A DNA stretch of 64,000 bases from Corynebacterium spheniscorum (lineage in GTDB: Bacteria > Actinomycetota > Actinomycetes > Mycobacteriales > Mycobacteriaceae): contig NZ_FOPJ01000014.1 of the NCBI RefSeq assembly GCF_900113445.1, forward strand, positions 1 to 64,000. The letters run 5' to 3'. Each line of letters opens with the position of its first letter. Position 1 is the first letter of the stretch. A model generated the notes under the pieces. The model saw nothing but the letters and a program-made list of their open reading frames with translations. It searched no databases and was not told the origin of the DNA. Shown one piece after another: positions 8,130 to 16,146 of this stretch. Made by a program: the position numbers and the translations under genes.

Positions 8130-9302
8130 ATGCTGAAAGCAGATTGGTTCCGCGTTGCCCTAGGAATGTTCTCCATCGGCTTCGGGGCGAACCTCTTCGC
8201 ACCTCTTCTCCCCAGCTACCGCGTCATCGACGACCTCTCCCAATCCCAAGTCACCTGGCTCCTAGGTGTCTATGTCCTCGGGCTAGTACCCGCCTTGATC
8301 ATCGGCGGCCCACTATCGGATGTCCGCGGACGCCGCGCCATTGTGCGGCCGTCACTCGTCACCATCTTCATCGGCTCCATTGTGTTGGCCGCCGGCATGA
8401 CCGGCTCCTTCCTCATCTTGAGTGTGGGCCGGTTCATCGTTGGCGTTGCCGTGGGATTGATGATGGCCGCCGGTGCTGCCTGGCTAAAAGAACTCTCCCC
8501 CGGCTCCGATAGCCAAGGTGCGCGCCGCGCCACCGCCGCACTTTCAGCAGGCTTTGGCTCCGGCCCGCTAATCTCCGGGGCAATCGCCCAATGGTTCCCA
8601 CACCCCGATCTTTTCCCCTATATCGTCCACATCGGCCTGATGATGGTGGTCATCCCCCTGGTATGGAACCTCCCCTCTCCAGAAATCCAAGCCAGCCCCT
8701 CGCGCACCTACTTCCCCCGCACGGCTCTGAGCCCCCGCTTCCTACTCGCGGTCGCCGCCTGGGCGCCCTGGGTATTCGGCACCGCCACCACCTCCTTTGC
8801 GGCACTGACCAGCCTGGTCGTCGGCGAAGTCTCCATCCCGGTGGCTTATACCGGACTCATCGCCAGCATCACCATGCTCACCGGCGCGCTCATCCAACCG
8901 CTCGCCACCCGCTTCGGCACTGACCTCATCCCCCCAGCGGTCATCGGCCTGCTCTTTACTGCCGCCGGCATGGCGCTTGGTGTGATCGTCACCATCACGC
9001 TGAACCCACTATGGGTCATCCCCGCCGCCTTCATGCTGGGCGCCGCCTACGGCACGATGATGGTTTCCGGCCTCCGCGAAGTCCAAATGATCGCCCCGCG
9101 CAGCGAACTCGGCGCACTCACCGCCATCTACTACGCGCTCACCTACGTCGGCTTCTTCGCCCCTTTCGTGCTCAGCTTCCTCGGCCCACGCTTTGGCTAC
9201 ACCCAATGCCTCATCGCCGGCATCTTCGTCGCACTACTATCCATCGTCCCGGTGGCACGCGCCGCCGTCACCGCCGCCAAAGGCGGGCGCGCAGAGGCTT
9301 AA
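8130..9302 (+). CDS. MFS transporter (drug/metabolite exporter type)
   Basis: This 390-residue protein has about 12 predicted membrane helices and the MFS loop motif GGPLSDVRGRRAIVRP between helices 2 and 3. It is probably a proton-coupled exporter in the cytoplasmic membrane. The substrate cannot be read from the sequence. The ATG has GGGAGG about 11 bases upstream. It is a single gene that converges on dnaB. The only clue to its regulation is the inverted repeat about 180 bases upstream. Confidence 0.82.
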   Translation: MLKADWFRVALGMFSIGFGANLFAPLLPSYRVIDDLSQSQVTWLLGVYVLGLVPALIIGGPLSDVRGRRAIVRPSLVTIFIGSIVLAAGMTGSFLILSVGRFIVGVAVGLMMAAGAAWLKELSPGSDSQGARRATAALSAGFGSGPLISGAIAQWFPHPDLFPYIVHIGLMMVVIPLVWNLPSPEIQASPSRTYFPRTALSPRFLLAVAAWAPWVFGTATTSFAALTSLVVGEVSIPVAYTGLIASITMLTGALIQPLATRFGTDLIPPAVIGLLFTAAGMALGVIVTITLNPLWVIPAAFMLGAAYGTMMVSGLREVQMIAPRSELGALTAIYYALTYVGFFAPFVLSFLGPRFGYTQCLIAGIFVALLSIVPVARAAVTAAKGGRAEA

Positions 9303-9375
9303 ACCCGTGCCTTCCCCGAGATCGGGTGATGCATGCTGTGCGGGCATCGAACCCCCGTGATCAAGGGGCTGGGGG

Positions 9376-11019
9376 TTAGCCGCGCGCCATATCCACGAAA
9401 CGCGAGAAGCGCAGCTGATGGGCCACGGTCACGGTATCGATCGGGCCACCACGGTGCTTAGCCAAAATAATGTCAGCTTCACCACCACGCGGATCATCCT
9501 TATTCTGCGAATCAGGGCGATAGAGCAACATCACCATATCCGCATCCTGTTCCAGCGAACCTGATTCACGCAAGTCCGCTAGCTGCGGGCGCTTATCGGT
9601 ACGCGATTCCGGGCCACGGTTCAGCTGCGAAATGGCCACCACCGGAACATCCAATTCCTTCGCCAATAGCTTGAGTTGGCGGGAGAATTCCGAGACTTCC
9701 TGCTGACGCGATTCCACACGCTTACCGGAGCTCATCAGCTGCAGGTAGTCCACCACCACCATTTGCAGGTCATGCTTTTGTTTCAACCGGCGCGCCTTAG
9801 AGCGAATCTCCATCATGGTCAGGTTCGAAGAATCATCAATATAGAGCGGCGCATCAGCGATTTGCCCCACGCGGTTAGCCAGCTTCGCCCACGCCTCATC
9901 GGTCATCCGGCCGGAACGCATATCAGATAGCGGGATCTCTGTTTCCGCGGAGAGCAAACGCATGACGATCTCAGATTTGCTCATTTCCAAGGAGAAGATC
10001 ACCGAGGCTTTATTGTTCTTAATGGAACAGCTACGCATAAAGTCCAAGGCCAAGGTGGATTTACCCACACCAGGGCGCGCAGCCACAATGATCATCTGGC
10101 CGCCATGCAAACCATTGGTCACATTGTCTAGGTCAATAAACCCCGTGGGGATACCGGCCGCTAAACCACCATGGGTTGCGATCTCATCAATCTCATCCAT
10201 GGTGGGCTGCAAAATATCGGCTAACACCGCATAGTCTTCGGTGACATTGCGTTGAGCAATGGCGAAGACTTCTTGTTGGGCCATATCCAACACGGTGTCC
10301 GCATCGGCAGCTTCCACGCCTTCAAAGCCCAATTGTGCAATCCGGGTGCCGGCATTAACAATGCGGCGCAAAGTGGCTTGCTCAGCGATGATTTCGGCAT
10401 GGTAGCGGGCATTGGCTGCGGTGGTGACTGATTCCAGCAGCTCCATGAGGTACATGTGCCCGCCGACGCGCTCAAGTTCTTTATTTTGCTTAAGGCGGTC
10501 AGCCACAATCACCGCGTCGATCTTCTTATTTTCACTAAAAAGATCAATGATGGCTTTGTAGATCAGTTGATGCCGTGGCTCATAGAAATCTTCTGGGGTC
10601 AGGGTGTCGAGGACATCCATCACCACCCCTGGGCTAAGAATCATGGCACCCAGCACACCGGTTTCGGCATGCGAGTCATGCGGCATACGGCGATAGTCGC
10701 CGCTACTTCCTTGGTTCATTCCGTAGTTCCCCCTGTCTTGCCGGAATTTTTTGCGACCCGAGCTGCCGTGGCTCGAGCTTCCCCCATATCCACCATCGCC
10801 ATAGCGGTTTAAAGCCGCATCATCGAAGCTGCCATAGCCCGGCCCACCATAGGGTGTAGGGCTAGCAGCTCCTAGGACAGAGAAGTCCGGTGCGGCAGCT
10901 AGCCCATCAAGGTCTGGTGTATAGATCTCTTCGGGCACTGGTGCTTCTGGAGCTTCTGGCGGAGGTGGCACCTGCGCATTGTCATCAAAGCTGGGTGAAG
11001 GATTCTCGGATGCACTCAT
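9376..11019 (-). CDS. dnaB: Replicative DNA helicase DnaB
   Basis: The DnaB N-terminal domain starts near residue 112 (HDSHAETGVLGAMILSPG). The RecA-like motor carries Walker A ARPGVGKSTLA near residue 315, Walker B VVVDYLQLM near 425 and a conserved SQLNRGPESR loop. The hexamer unwinds DNA at the replication fork. At 547 residues it is longer than typical DnaB because of a 110-residue Gly/Ser/Tyr-rich, disordered-looking N-terminal extension. No intein is present. It is the last gene of the rpsF-ssb-rplI-dnaB block, but 724 bases separate it from rplI, and a DnaA-box cluster fills much of that gap. Confidence 0.96.
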   Translation of the reverse strand: MSASENPSPSFDDNAQVPPPPEAPEAPVPEEIYTPDLDGLAAAPDFSVLGAASPTPYGGPGYGSFDDAALNRYGDGGYGGSSSHGSSGRKKFRQDRGNYGMNQGSSGDYRRMPHDSHAETGVLGAMILSPGVVMDVLDTLTPEDFYEPRHQLIYKAIIDLFSENKKIDAVIVADRLKQNKELERVGGHMYLMELLESVTTAANARYHAEIIAEQATLRRIVNAGTRIAQLGFEGVEAADADTVLDMAQQEVFAIAQRNVTEDYAVLADILQPTMDEIDEIATHGGLAAGIPTGFIDLDNVTNGLHGGQMIIVAARPGVGKSTLALDFMRSCSIKNNKASVIFSLEMSKSEIVMRLLSAETEIPLSDMRSGRMTDEAWAKLANRVGQIADAPLYIDDSSNLTMMEIRSKARRLKQKHDLQMVVVDYLQLMSSGKRVESRQQEVSEFSRQLKLLAKELDVPVVAISQLNRGPESRTDKRPQLADLRESGSLEQDADMVMLLYRPDSQNKDDPRGGEADIILAKHRGGPIDTVTVAHQLRFSRFVDMARG

Positions 11020-11181
11020 ATCGCTGTGGTGTTCCTCAACCTTTCTTCATGAACAAGAGGCGCTAGCGAGCACTAGCCTACGTGGGTCTTTCACCGCTAT
11101 GAAACAGCCGGGGGCACAAGCCCCGTACCTCCTATGTTGCGGTGGCGATAATTTCAGCAGAAGCACCGAGTTTCACACAAC

Positions 11182-11493
11182 TTATCCACAACCGCCTGTG
11201 GATACGTTCGGTAGCGTAAAAGGAGTTATCCCCAGATTTCTCAGAATATGGGAGGCCGCTTGTGGATAACCTGTGGATAACTCTTGGCATCTGCCGGCAG
11301 TGATCATCGTTATCGCAGGTCAACTATGGTTTCTAGTTGTGGACAACTGGGGTTCCAATTGAGGATAACCCTTCTACGCTGCAGGTTTGCATTCGTGTTC
11401 CTTGGGAGCTAAGGGCCCTTTAAGGTTCTGAGCTGGCAGAATCTTCACATCAAGAAAAGGGGTTTCTCCACATTTTTGAAGAAGTTATCCACA
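11182..11493. promoter_or_regulatory. DnaA-box cluster upstream of dnaB
   Basis: Four exact TTATCCACA 9-mers occur within 312 bases: 11182-11190 (+), 11261-11269 (-), 11272-11280 (-) and 11485-11493 (+). One-mismatch forms lie at 11197-11205 (TGTGGATAC), 11226-11234 (TTATCCCCA) and 11338-11346 (TGTGGACAA), with weaker ones near 11310 and 11361. Such density resembles oriC, datA or DARS loci rather than chance. DnaA could here control dnaB transcription, titrate DnaA, or mark an accessory initiator site. Neither dnaA nor dnaN is nearby. Confidence 0.8.
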
Positions 11494-11581
11494 GGCCTTG
11501 GGACAGCTGAGGAATGTGGGAAACTTGGGGAATTCCGGGTGCCGAGAAGACACTCCGATTAAGCCGCGGTGCAACGTCGCT

Positions 11582-11609
11582 AAAAAAAATTTCCGTAGTT
11601 CCCCTACCG
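11582..11609 (-). terminator. Possible terminator of the rpsF-ssb-rplI transcript
   Basis: On the minus strand a short hairpin, CGGTAG-GGGAA-CTACGG with one mismatch, is followed by AAATTTTTTTTAG. It lies about 135 bases beyond the rplI stop, after a stronger hairpin (11639-11679) that lacks a T tract. The stem is weak, so this is a moderate call. Confidence 0.45.
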
Positions 11610-11743
11610 CGAATACACATGGGGTGTAGAGACACGTAGAGACCCTCACTTTCCGACTCAATGTGGAAAGAGGGGTCTCGCAGTGCGCTGTTGTCGTTGG
11701 GCTTCGCGTTATAAACGGAAGCCGTCGTGGCATTGGTGCCTAA

Positions 11744-12196
11744 TTAGGCGGCCACGACCTCAAAGTTCACCTTGGCTGCAATGTCTTCGTGCAGCTTGAC
11801 GTCAACCTGGTAGGAACCGGTGGTCTTCACCAGGCCCTTGGGCACAATGATGTTGCGCTTATCCAGGGTGGGGCCGCCAGCCTGCTTGACAGCATCGGCA
11901 ATGTCGTCTGCCTTTACCGAGCCGAAGAGCTTGCCCTTGTCGGAGGTGCGCATCTTGATGGTCACACCTTCCAGGTTATTAAGCTGCTCGCGGACTTCGC
12001 GAGCGTGGTCGATATCGCGGATCGCGCGGGCCTCTTGGGCACGCTTGATTCCCTCGATCTGCTTCTCAGCGCCACGGGTAGCCACAATGGCGACGCCGCG
12101 CGGAAGCAGGTAGTTGCGTCCGTAGCCGTCCTTGACCTCAACGATGTCGCCAGCGACACCGAGGTTCTCAACGGCGGCGGTGAGGATCAGTTTCAT
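11744..12196 (-). CDS. rplI: 50S ribosomal protein L9
   Basis: This 150-residue protein starts MKLILTAAVENLGVAGDIVEVKDGYGRNYLLP, the diagnostic N-terminal domain of L9. A long connecting helix and the C-terminal rRNA-binding domain follow. It binds 23S rRNA near the base of the L1 stalk. AAAGGCAGGG precedes the ATG. It follows ssb by 137 bases. As in other corynebacteria, rpsR is not inserted between ssb and rplI, unlike the mycobacterial order. Confidence 0.97.
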   Translation of the reverse strand: MKLILTAAVENLGVAGDIVEVKDGYGRNYLLPRGVAIVATRGAEKQIEGIKRAQEARAIRDIDHAREVREQLNNLEGVTIKMRTSDKGKLFGSVKADDIADAVKQAGGPTLDKRNIIVPKGLVKTTGSYQVDVKLHEDIAAKVNFEVVAA

Positions 12197-12333
12197 GATC
12201 CCTGCCTTTCTGCTTGCTTCACCTCACTTAGCCTGCAAAAGCTAAGGAGATGCTTGAAGTGTGTGGAGTTTTTAACAGTGCTGAACTGCGTTAGGTTTGC
12301 ACAGCGCGGAAAGTGCCTGATGCGGACAGCTAT

Positions 12334-12942
12334 TTAGAAGGGAGGCTCATCATTGGGGTCGAAACCGCCAGATTGAGGGGCGCTATTCCAGGGGTCCTGC
12401 TGGGCTTGGTCATTGGCGGAAGAACCGCCTCCGAAACCACCCTGCGGGGCACCGCCACCGAAGCCACCACCGAAGCCGCCCTGCGGCGCACCTTGAGGAG
12501 CACCGCCGCCGAACCCACCTTGGGGAGCACCCTGCGGGGCGTTGAATCCGCCACCACCTGGGCCGCCACCTTGGGGGGCATTGCGTTGGACATTGGCTGT
12601 GGCATTGCGCAAAGCGGGGCCGACTTCGTCGACTTCCACTTCGAATACGGTGCGCTTTTCGCCTTCGCGGGTCTCATAAGAGCGCTGGCGAAGACGGCCG
12701 GTAACAATAACGCGCATACCCTTGGTCAGGGATTCCTTGACATTTTCCGCTGCTTGGCGCCACACATTGCAGGTAAGGAAGAGGGCTTCGCCGTCTTCCC
12801 ACTGGTTAGTTTGGCTATTGAAACGCCGAGGCGTTGAAGCAACGCGGAAATTAGCTACTGCGATAGAAGACGCGGTGTAGCGCAATTCCGGGTCAGCAAC
12901 GAGGTTGCCGACGATCGTAATGTTGGTATCTCCCTGTGCCAT
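12334..12942 (-). CDS. ssb: Single-stranded DNA-binding protein
   Basis: The OB-fold domain covers residues 1-115 ([23 protein letters not shown], then [14 protein letters not shown]). A Gly/Gln/Pro-rich linker with repeated PQGGFGGG-type units runs to the acidic tip DPNDEPPF, which recruits replication and repair partners. The tetramer coats single-stranded DNA at forks. The ribosome site GGAAGG lies 8 bases upstream. Its place between rpsF and rplI is conserved. The linker repeats make the DNA here locally repetitive. Confidence 0.97.
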   Translation of the reverse strand: MAQGDTNITIVGNLVADPELRYTASSIAVANFRVASTPRRFNSQTNQWEDGEALFLTCNVWRQAAENVKESLTKGMRVIVTGRLRQRSYETREGEKRTVFEVEVDEVGPALRNATANVQRNAPQGGGPGGGGFNAPQGAPQGGFGGGAPQGAPQGGFGGGFGGGAPQGGFGGGSSANDQAQQDPWNSAPQSGGFDPNDEPPF

Positions 12943-13145
12943 GCTGGGTACCTTCCCTGATATTGAAAGCTAGTGATGTGTTGATTAGGTCTTTTGTCCA
13001 CTTGGCTTAGAAGCGTAGTGAGTTTTAGCAACTCGCGTCAGCACACCAAGCCCTTGAGCGTGGGGGTTGTTAATAAAAGTCCTCAACACGTCTTTTGTGC
13101 ACACCTTGGTGCAGGTGCGCGCAGCTGTCAGGCTGAAGCTTTCAC

Positions 13146-13433
13146 TTAGCTGTCGGTGCGCAGGACCTTGGTGCGCAGAATGTTGTCATTCAGGTTCAGC
13201 AGACGGTCGAATTCCTGCACGGTGGCAGGTTCGCAGTCCAGATTGACGACGACGTAGACGCCTTCGTCCTTCTTGTTGATCGGGTACGCAAGCTTGCGCT
13301 TACCCCACACATCAACCTTTTCGACAGTGCCATTTTCTTTACGGACAACTTCGAGGAACTTGTCCAGGGACGGGGCTACAGTGCGTTCGTCCTGGGTAGG
13401 ATCCAGGATGATCATAATTTCGTAGTGACGCAC
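13146..13433 (-). CDS. rpsF: 30S ribosomal protein S6
   Basis: This is a 95-residue S6 ([11 protein letters not shown], then a [14 protein letters not shown] block) that binds S18 on the 30S platform. An in-frame GTGATG lies further upstream, but it touches the AGGAGG ribosome site. The GTG at 13431-13433, 11 bases after AGGAGG, gives the family-typical start (V/M)RHYEI, so I chose it. It is the first gene of the rpsF-ssb-rplI set. A hairpin about 40 bases upstream could be a leader control element. Confidence 0.95.
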   Translation of the reverse strand: MRHYEIMIILDPTQDERTVAPSLDKFLEVVRKENGTVEKVDVWGKRKLAYPINKKDEGVYVVVNLDCEPATVQEFDRLLNLNDNILRTKVLRTDS

Positions 13434-13469
13434 GGACCTCATCACCTCCTGTGGTCTAGTAGTAGTTCG

Positions 13470-13492
13470 GCTGCTTCCCTGTTGGATGCAGC
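13470..13492 (-). promoter_or_regulatory. Leader hairpin upstream of rpsF
   Basis: GCTGC (13470-13474) and GCAGC (13488-13492) pair with an inner TCC/GGA helix, followed on the transcript by CCGAAC. Bacterial rpsF leaders can be bound by the S6:S18 complex through a hairpin with a CCG element. The resemblance is only partial, so this is a candidate. Confidence 0.3.
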
Positions 13493-13559
13493 AGGAGGAT
13501 TCGTTGCGTCAGCAACCCCTTCAACCTACCCCAAGACCTTGAGCTTGTGAAGTTAGCGC

Positions 13560-13973
13560 TTAGCGGTCCACATCGCGCACGGTGCCATCCGGGTAAATCT
13601 CCACTTCGATGTCACCCCACTCGATCTCCCAATAGCCGTCATTATCCCACTTCGCGGCAGTACAACCTTGGCGAAGCACCTCATCTACTTCTTCTTTGGT
13701 GACACCCTCATCAACCAGGTCTTTTTCAGCATCCGGGGTATAAGAGCTGGCAGCACAGGGTACCTCCCCATGATCTGCGCTGGTCGGTGCGGCCGCTGCA
13801 GGTACAGAAGCAGCATCAGGTGCTTCGGTAACGGTGGTGGTGAAGCTGGCGGTTTCGGTGACGGTGACACTGGAGCTAGAAGAGCTTAAGGAAGAACAGG
13901 ACACCAGCGAAGGAATCATTAAGACGGTGACACCGAGAACCACAGCGGTGCGGGCGCGTTGCGGGGTAAGCAT
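13560..13973 (-). CDS. Putative lipoprotein, corynebacterial, unknown function
   Basis: A signal peptide (QRARTAVVLGVTVLMIP) ends in the lipobox SLVSC, so the Cys should be lipidated and the protein anchored on the outer face of the membrane. A Ser/Thr-rich stretch with VTVTETASFTTTVTEA follows. Then comes a folded tail with two Cys and an Asp/Glu/Trp-rich end (YWEIEWGDIEVEIYPDGTVRDVD) that resembles secreted corynebacterial proteins of unknown role. The start at 13973 has AAGGAGG about 11 bases upstream. A frame nine residues longer is less likely. It lies between rpsF and the GT87-like gene but has its own spacing. Confidence 0.75.
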   Translation of the reverse strand: MLTPQRARTAVVLGVTVLMIPSLVSCSSLSSSSSSVTVTETASFTTTVTEAPDAASVPAAAAPTSADHGEVPCAASSYTPDAEKDLVDEGVTKEEVDEVLRQGCTAAKWDNDGYWEIEWGDIEVEIYPDGTVRDVDR

Positions 13974-14074
13974 GGACAGTAGGCCTCCTTCATAGGGCAA
14001 TAGCAGAACAAGGCTATGAATGCACTATCCCTGAGCCTAACAATTCAATGTGGTGCGGCAAGCCCCCGGGCACC

Positions 14075-15760
14075 CTAGGTGCCGGAACTATGCCTGCCGC
14101 CGCGGGCGCGGTTCTCGGGGGAAGCAAAATCAGTGCCAGCAACCTGCACCGGTGTTGTTGGCGGCAGTGCTGCCTCCGCGGGGATGACCTCGGCGCTGAG
14201 GGTTTTGGGTGCGCTTGTGGGAGTGTGGAAGCAGCCGGCGAGGCGATCGTAGTGCGGGTCGGTGCTGCTGGTGACGCGGACTTTGTCGGTGGTTTTGGCG
14301 AGCATTTGGCGGATCACCAGCACCACGATGGCGATGATGAATGCATCGCGGATCAGCACGATGAGGTTAAGTAGTGCGCCAGGTGCGCCTTTGTTGTCCG
14401 CACCGAGGAAGAACCAGAAGAGGATGCGCCACACCAGAATTTCGGTGACTCCCCAGGCGAAAAGGAGGCGCCAGCGGGGCAGCGCGAAGGCCGCGGGGAT
14501 GAGTAACCAGAGTGAATACTGCGGGCTCCAGACCTTATTGAAAATAAGGAAGGCGGCGATGATGAGCACCATTAATTCGGCGGCGCGGGGCGTGCGGTTA
14601 AGGCGGATACCGAAGAAGAAAATGGCGGCGCAGGAGAGCGCGAAGAGCAGAAAACTCAGGGTATTGATGAGTTTTGGTTCGAAGAAATGGGGCTCGGTAC
14701 TGGAACCGATGAGTCGGCTGGCGACCGCCCAGATGGTGGTCCATTCAGGCCCGCGGGTGCGGTTGAGGCGGAAGAATTCGTGCCAGGCTTCGGGGTAAAG
14801 GTAGTAGATGGGGGCGTTGACAACCACCCAGCTGATGACCGTAACCCCCAGCATGCGGAGGAATTCCGGCCAGCGGCGGGTGCGCCAAGTAAGGACCAGA
14901 TAGGCGCCGAGGAGGAAAAGTGGCCAGAGTTTGAATGCGGTGCCTAGCCCAATGAAAAGTCCGGCGAGGCCGGGGCGGTTGCGGGCCACGCAGTACATGG
15001 CGAGGGTGGCCAGCAAGATGGAGGGGATATCCCAGTTGGTGAAGGCGTGGACGATGAGCATGGGGCTGCCGGCGACGATCATGGTGTCCCAGATGCGCGG
15101 GCCCATCAGACGGGCAACCAGATTTAAGGTGGCCAGCCACATGAATCCCAAGATCACGCAGGTGATGATGAAGTACCAGGAGGCTGGGGGAATGGCGAAG
15201 GCGGAGAATTGGGGGACTAGCCCGAAGGTAGCCCGCGAGATGCTGCTGACAAGACCTTGGAAGAGTCCGGCAAGTACCGGGTATTCCATGTAGCGGGTGA
15301 TGTCGCCTTCGGTCCAGGAGTAGGCGTAGGGGAAGCCGGGTTGGTCGAGGCCGCGGCCGCCGAAGAGCGGGATGATGTCGTTGTAGCAGCCCCAGACGTT
15401 TTGGCGGTGCCCCGGCCAGCTGAGGTAGGGGGTGCCTTCTTCATTGATGGCGCCGGGGACGCAATGCGCTTTGCTGAGGAAACCGAGGGAGAGCAGGAAG
15501 GAGCCGACCAGGACGATAAGGCGCCAGGGGGTCCAATAGCGTTGGGTGCCGCGCAGGCCGTGGTCGCCGAGGTTCCCGCCGATGAAATTAGTCCAAGCGC
15601 GAGCGAAAGGCTCGGTGGTGGAGGGTTCGACGTAGCGGTGCGAGATTGGGGCGCTGGTGGAGGTGGTTGCCGTGGGCGCGGTGGCTTCGGTGGCCTTGGG
15701 CGCGGTGGCCTTTGGGGCAGCGGCTTGGTTCTCGGGTACCTGTCCATCGCTGGGGGTCAC
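14075..15760 (-). CDS. GT87/DUF2029-type polyprenyl-sugar mannosyltransferase-like membrane protein
   Basis: After about 55 residues of Pro/Ala/Thr-rich cytosolic tail come roughly 10-12 hydrophobic helices, with WDTMIVAGSPMLIVHAFTNWD and the conserved ENxxxW-like loops of the GT87/DUF2029 group. Relatives in Corynebacteriales use polyprenyl-phosphate sugars to elongate lipomannan or arabinogalactan. The exact acceptor is unknown. The GTG at 15758-15760 with GAGGAG 8 bases upstream is chosen over a far upstream ATG (15904). Its place between ponA and rpsF equals that of Rv0051 in M. tuberculosis, which supports a cell-wall role. Confidence 0.82.
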   Translation of the reverse strand: MTPSDGQVPENQAAAPKATAPKATEATAPTATTSTSAPISHRYVEPSTTEPFARAWTNFIGGNLGDHGLRGTQRYWTPWRLIVLVGSFLLSLGFLSKAHCVPGAINEEGTPYLSWPGHRQNVWGCYNDIIPLFGGRGLDQPGFPYAYSWTEGDITRYMEYPVLAGLFQGLVSSISRATFGLVPQFSAFAIPPASWYFIITCVILGFMWLATLNLVARLMGPRIWDTMIVAGSPMLIVHAFTNWDIPSILLATLAMYCVARNRPGLAGLFIGLGTAFKLWPLFLLGAYLVLTWRTRRWPEFLRMLGVTVISWVVVNAPIYYLYPEAWHEFFRLNRTRGPEWTTIWAVASRLIGSSTEPHFFEPKLINTLSFLLFALSCAAIFFFGIRLNRTPRAAELMVLIIAAFLIFNKVWSPQYSLWLLIPAAFALPRWRLLFAWGVTEILVWRILFWFFLGADNKGAPGALLNLIVLIRDAFIIAIVVLVIRQMLAKTTDKVRVTSSTDPHYDRLAGCFHTPTSAPKTLSAEVIPAEAALPPTTPVQVAGTDFASPENRARGGRHSSGT

Positions 15761-16146
15761 GGGAGCGCTCCTCGTTTTCTCAGGGGGGGGCAGTGTCTTA
15801 GGGACAACTGCGTCACCCTTGTATTTATACCCGGCCACGTGGCATCCCAGGGCCTGAAGGTGGTGATAAATAGCGGGGCTGCTGATTAAAACGAATGAAG
15901 ACAAGAAGCAGGCGGGGGTATTGGTGGCGGCTTACCGAGCGGATTGCGGGATGCAGGAGCCTCGGGAGACAGCGGCGCTCAGGGCACGCGCACCTATCGG
16001 GGCAGATCCCACTCAGCTCCTCATATAAAGAAACCTCCGTGGGTGCTGAGCTAAAAGAGATAGTTCAGCACCCACGGAGGCTATGCGGGCCAGCTCTCTC
16101 GGGACCAACCCTTCAGAAAAGCTCCCTTTCGGTTTAACCCCTGGCC
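15761..16146. other. Intergenic region between ponA and the GT87-like gene
   Basis: The only structure seen is the ponA terminator at 16034-16080. The rest holds the ribosome site GAGGAG (about 15768-15773) of the GT87-like gene and presumably its promoter, which I cannot place. Confidence 0.5.
16034..16080 (-). terminator. Strong terminator of ponA
   Basis: CCTCCGTGGGTGCTGA (16034-16049) and TCAGCACCCACGGAGG (16065-16080) form a 16-bp perfect stem with a 15-base loop. On the minus strand it is followed by TTTCTTTATATG, which suits termination of ponA 67 bases after its stop. Confidence 0.85.

Larger units (their letters stand above)
11020..11743. other. 724-base intergenic region between rplI and dnaB
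   Basis: No gene is credible here. The left half carries the DnaA boxes (11182-11493). The right part has a hairpin GAGACCC...GGGTCTC at 11639-11679 with extended pairing of the inner arms (CTTTCC with GGAAAG) and a terminator-like element at 11582-11609. Small frames in this stretch have no ribosome sites or family features. Confidence 0.6.

Noticed and set aside
9330-9378. tRNA-like T-loop (GGGGGTTCGATGCCC on the minus strand) after dnaB
   Set aside because: The five-base stems do not pair properly, and no anticodon or acceptor stem can be folded around it. It is better explained as a small hairpin (AACCCCC...GGGGGTT) at the end of dnaB.
11450-11733. Two overlapping small minus-strand frames near the DnaA boxes
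   Set aside because: No ribosome site and no family features, and they run through the DnaA-box cluster and hairpins.
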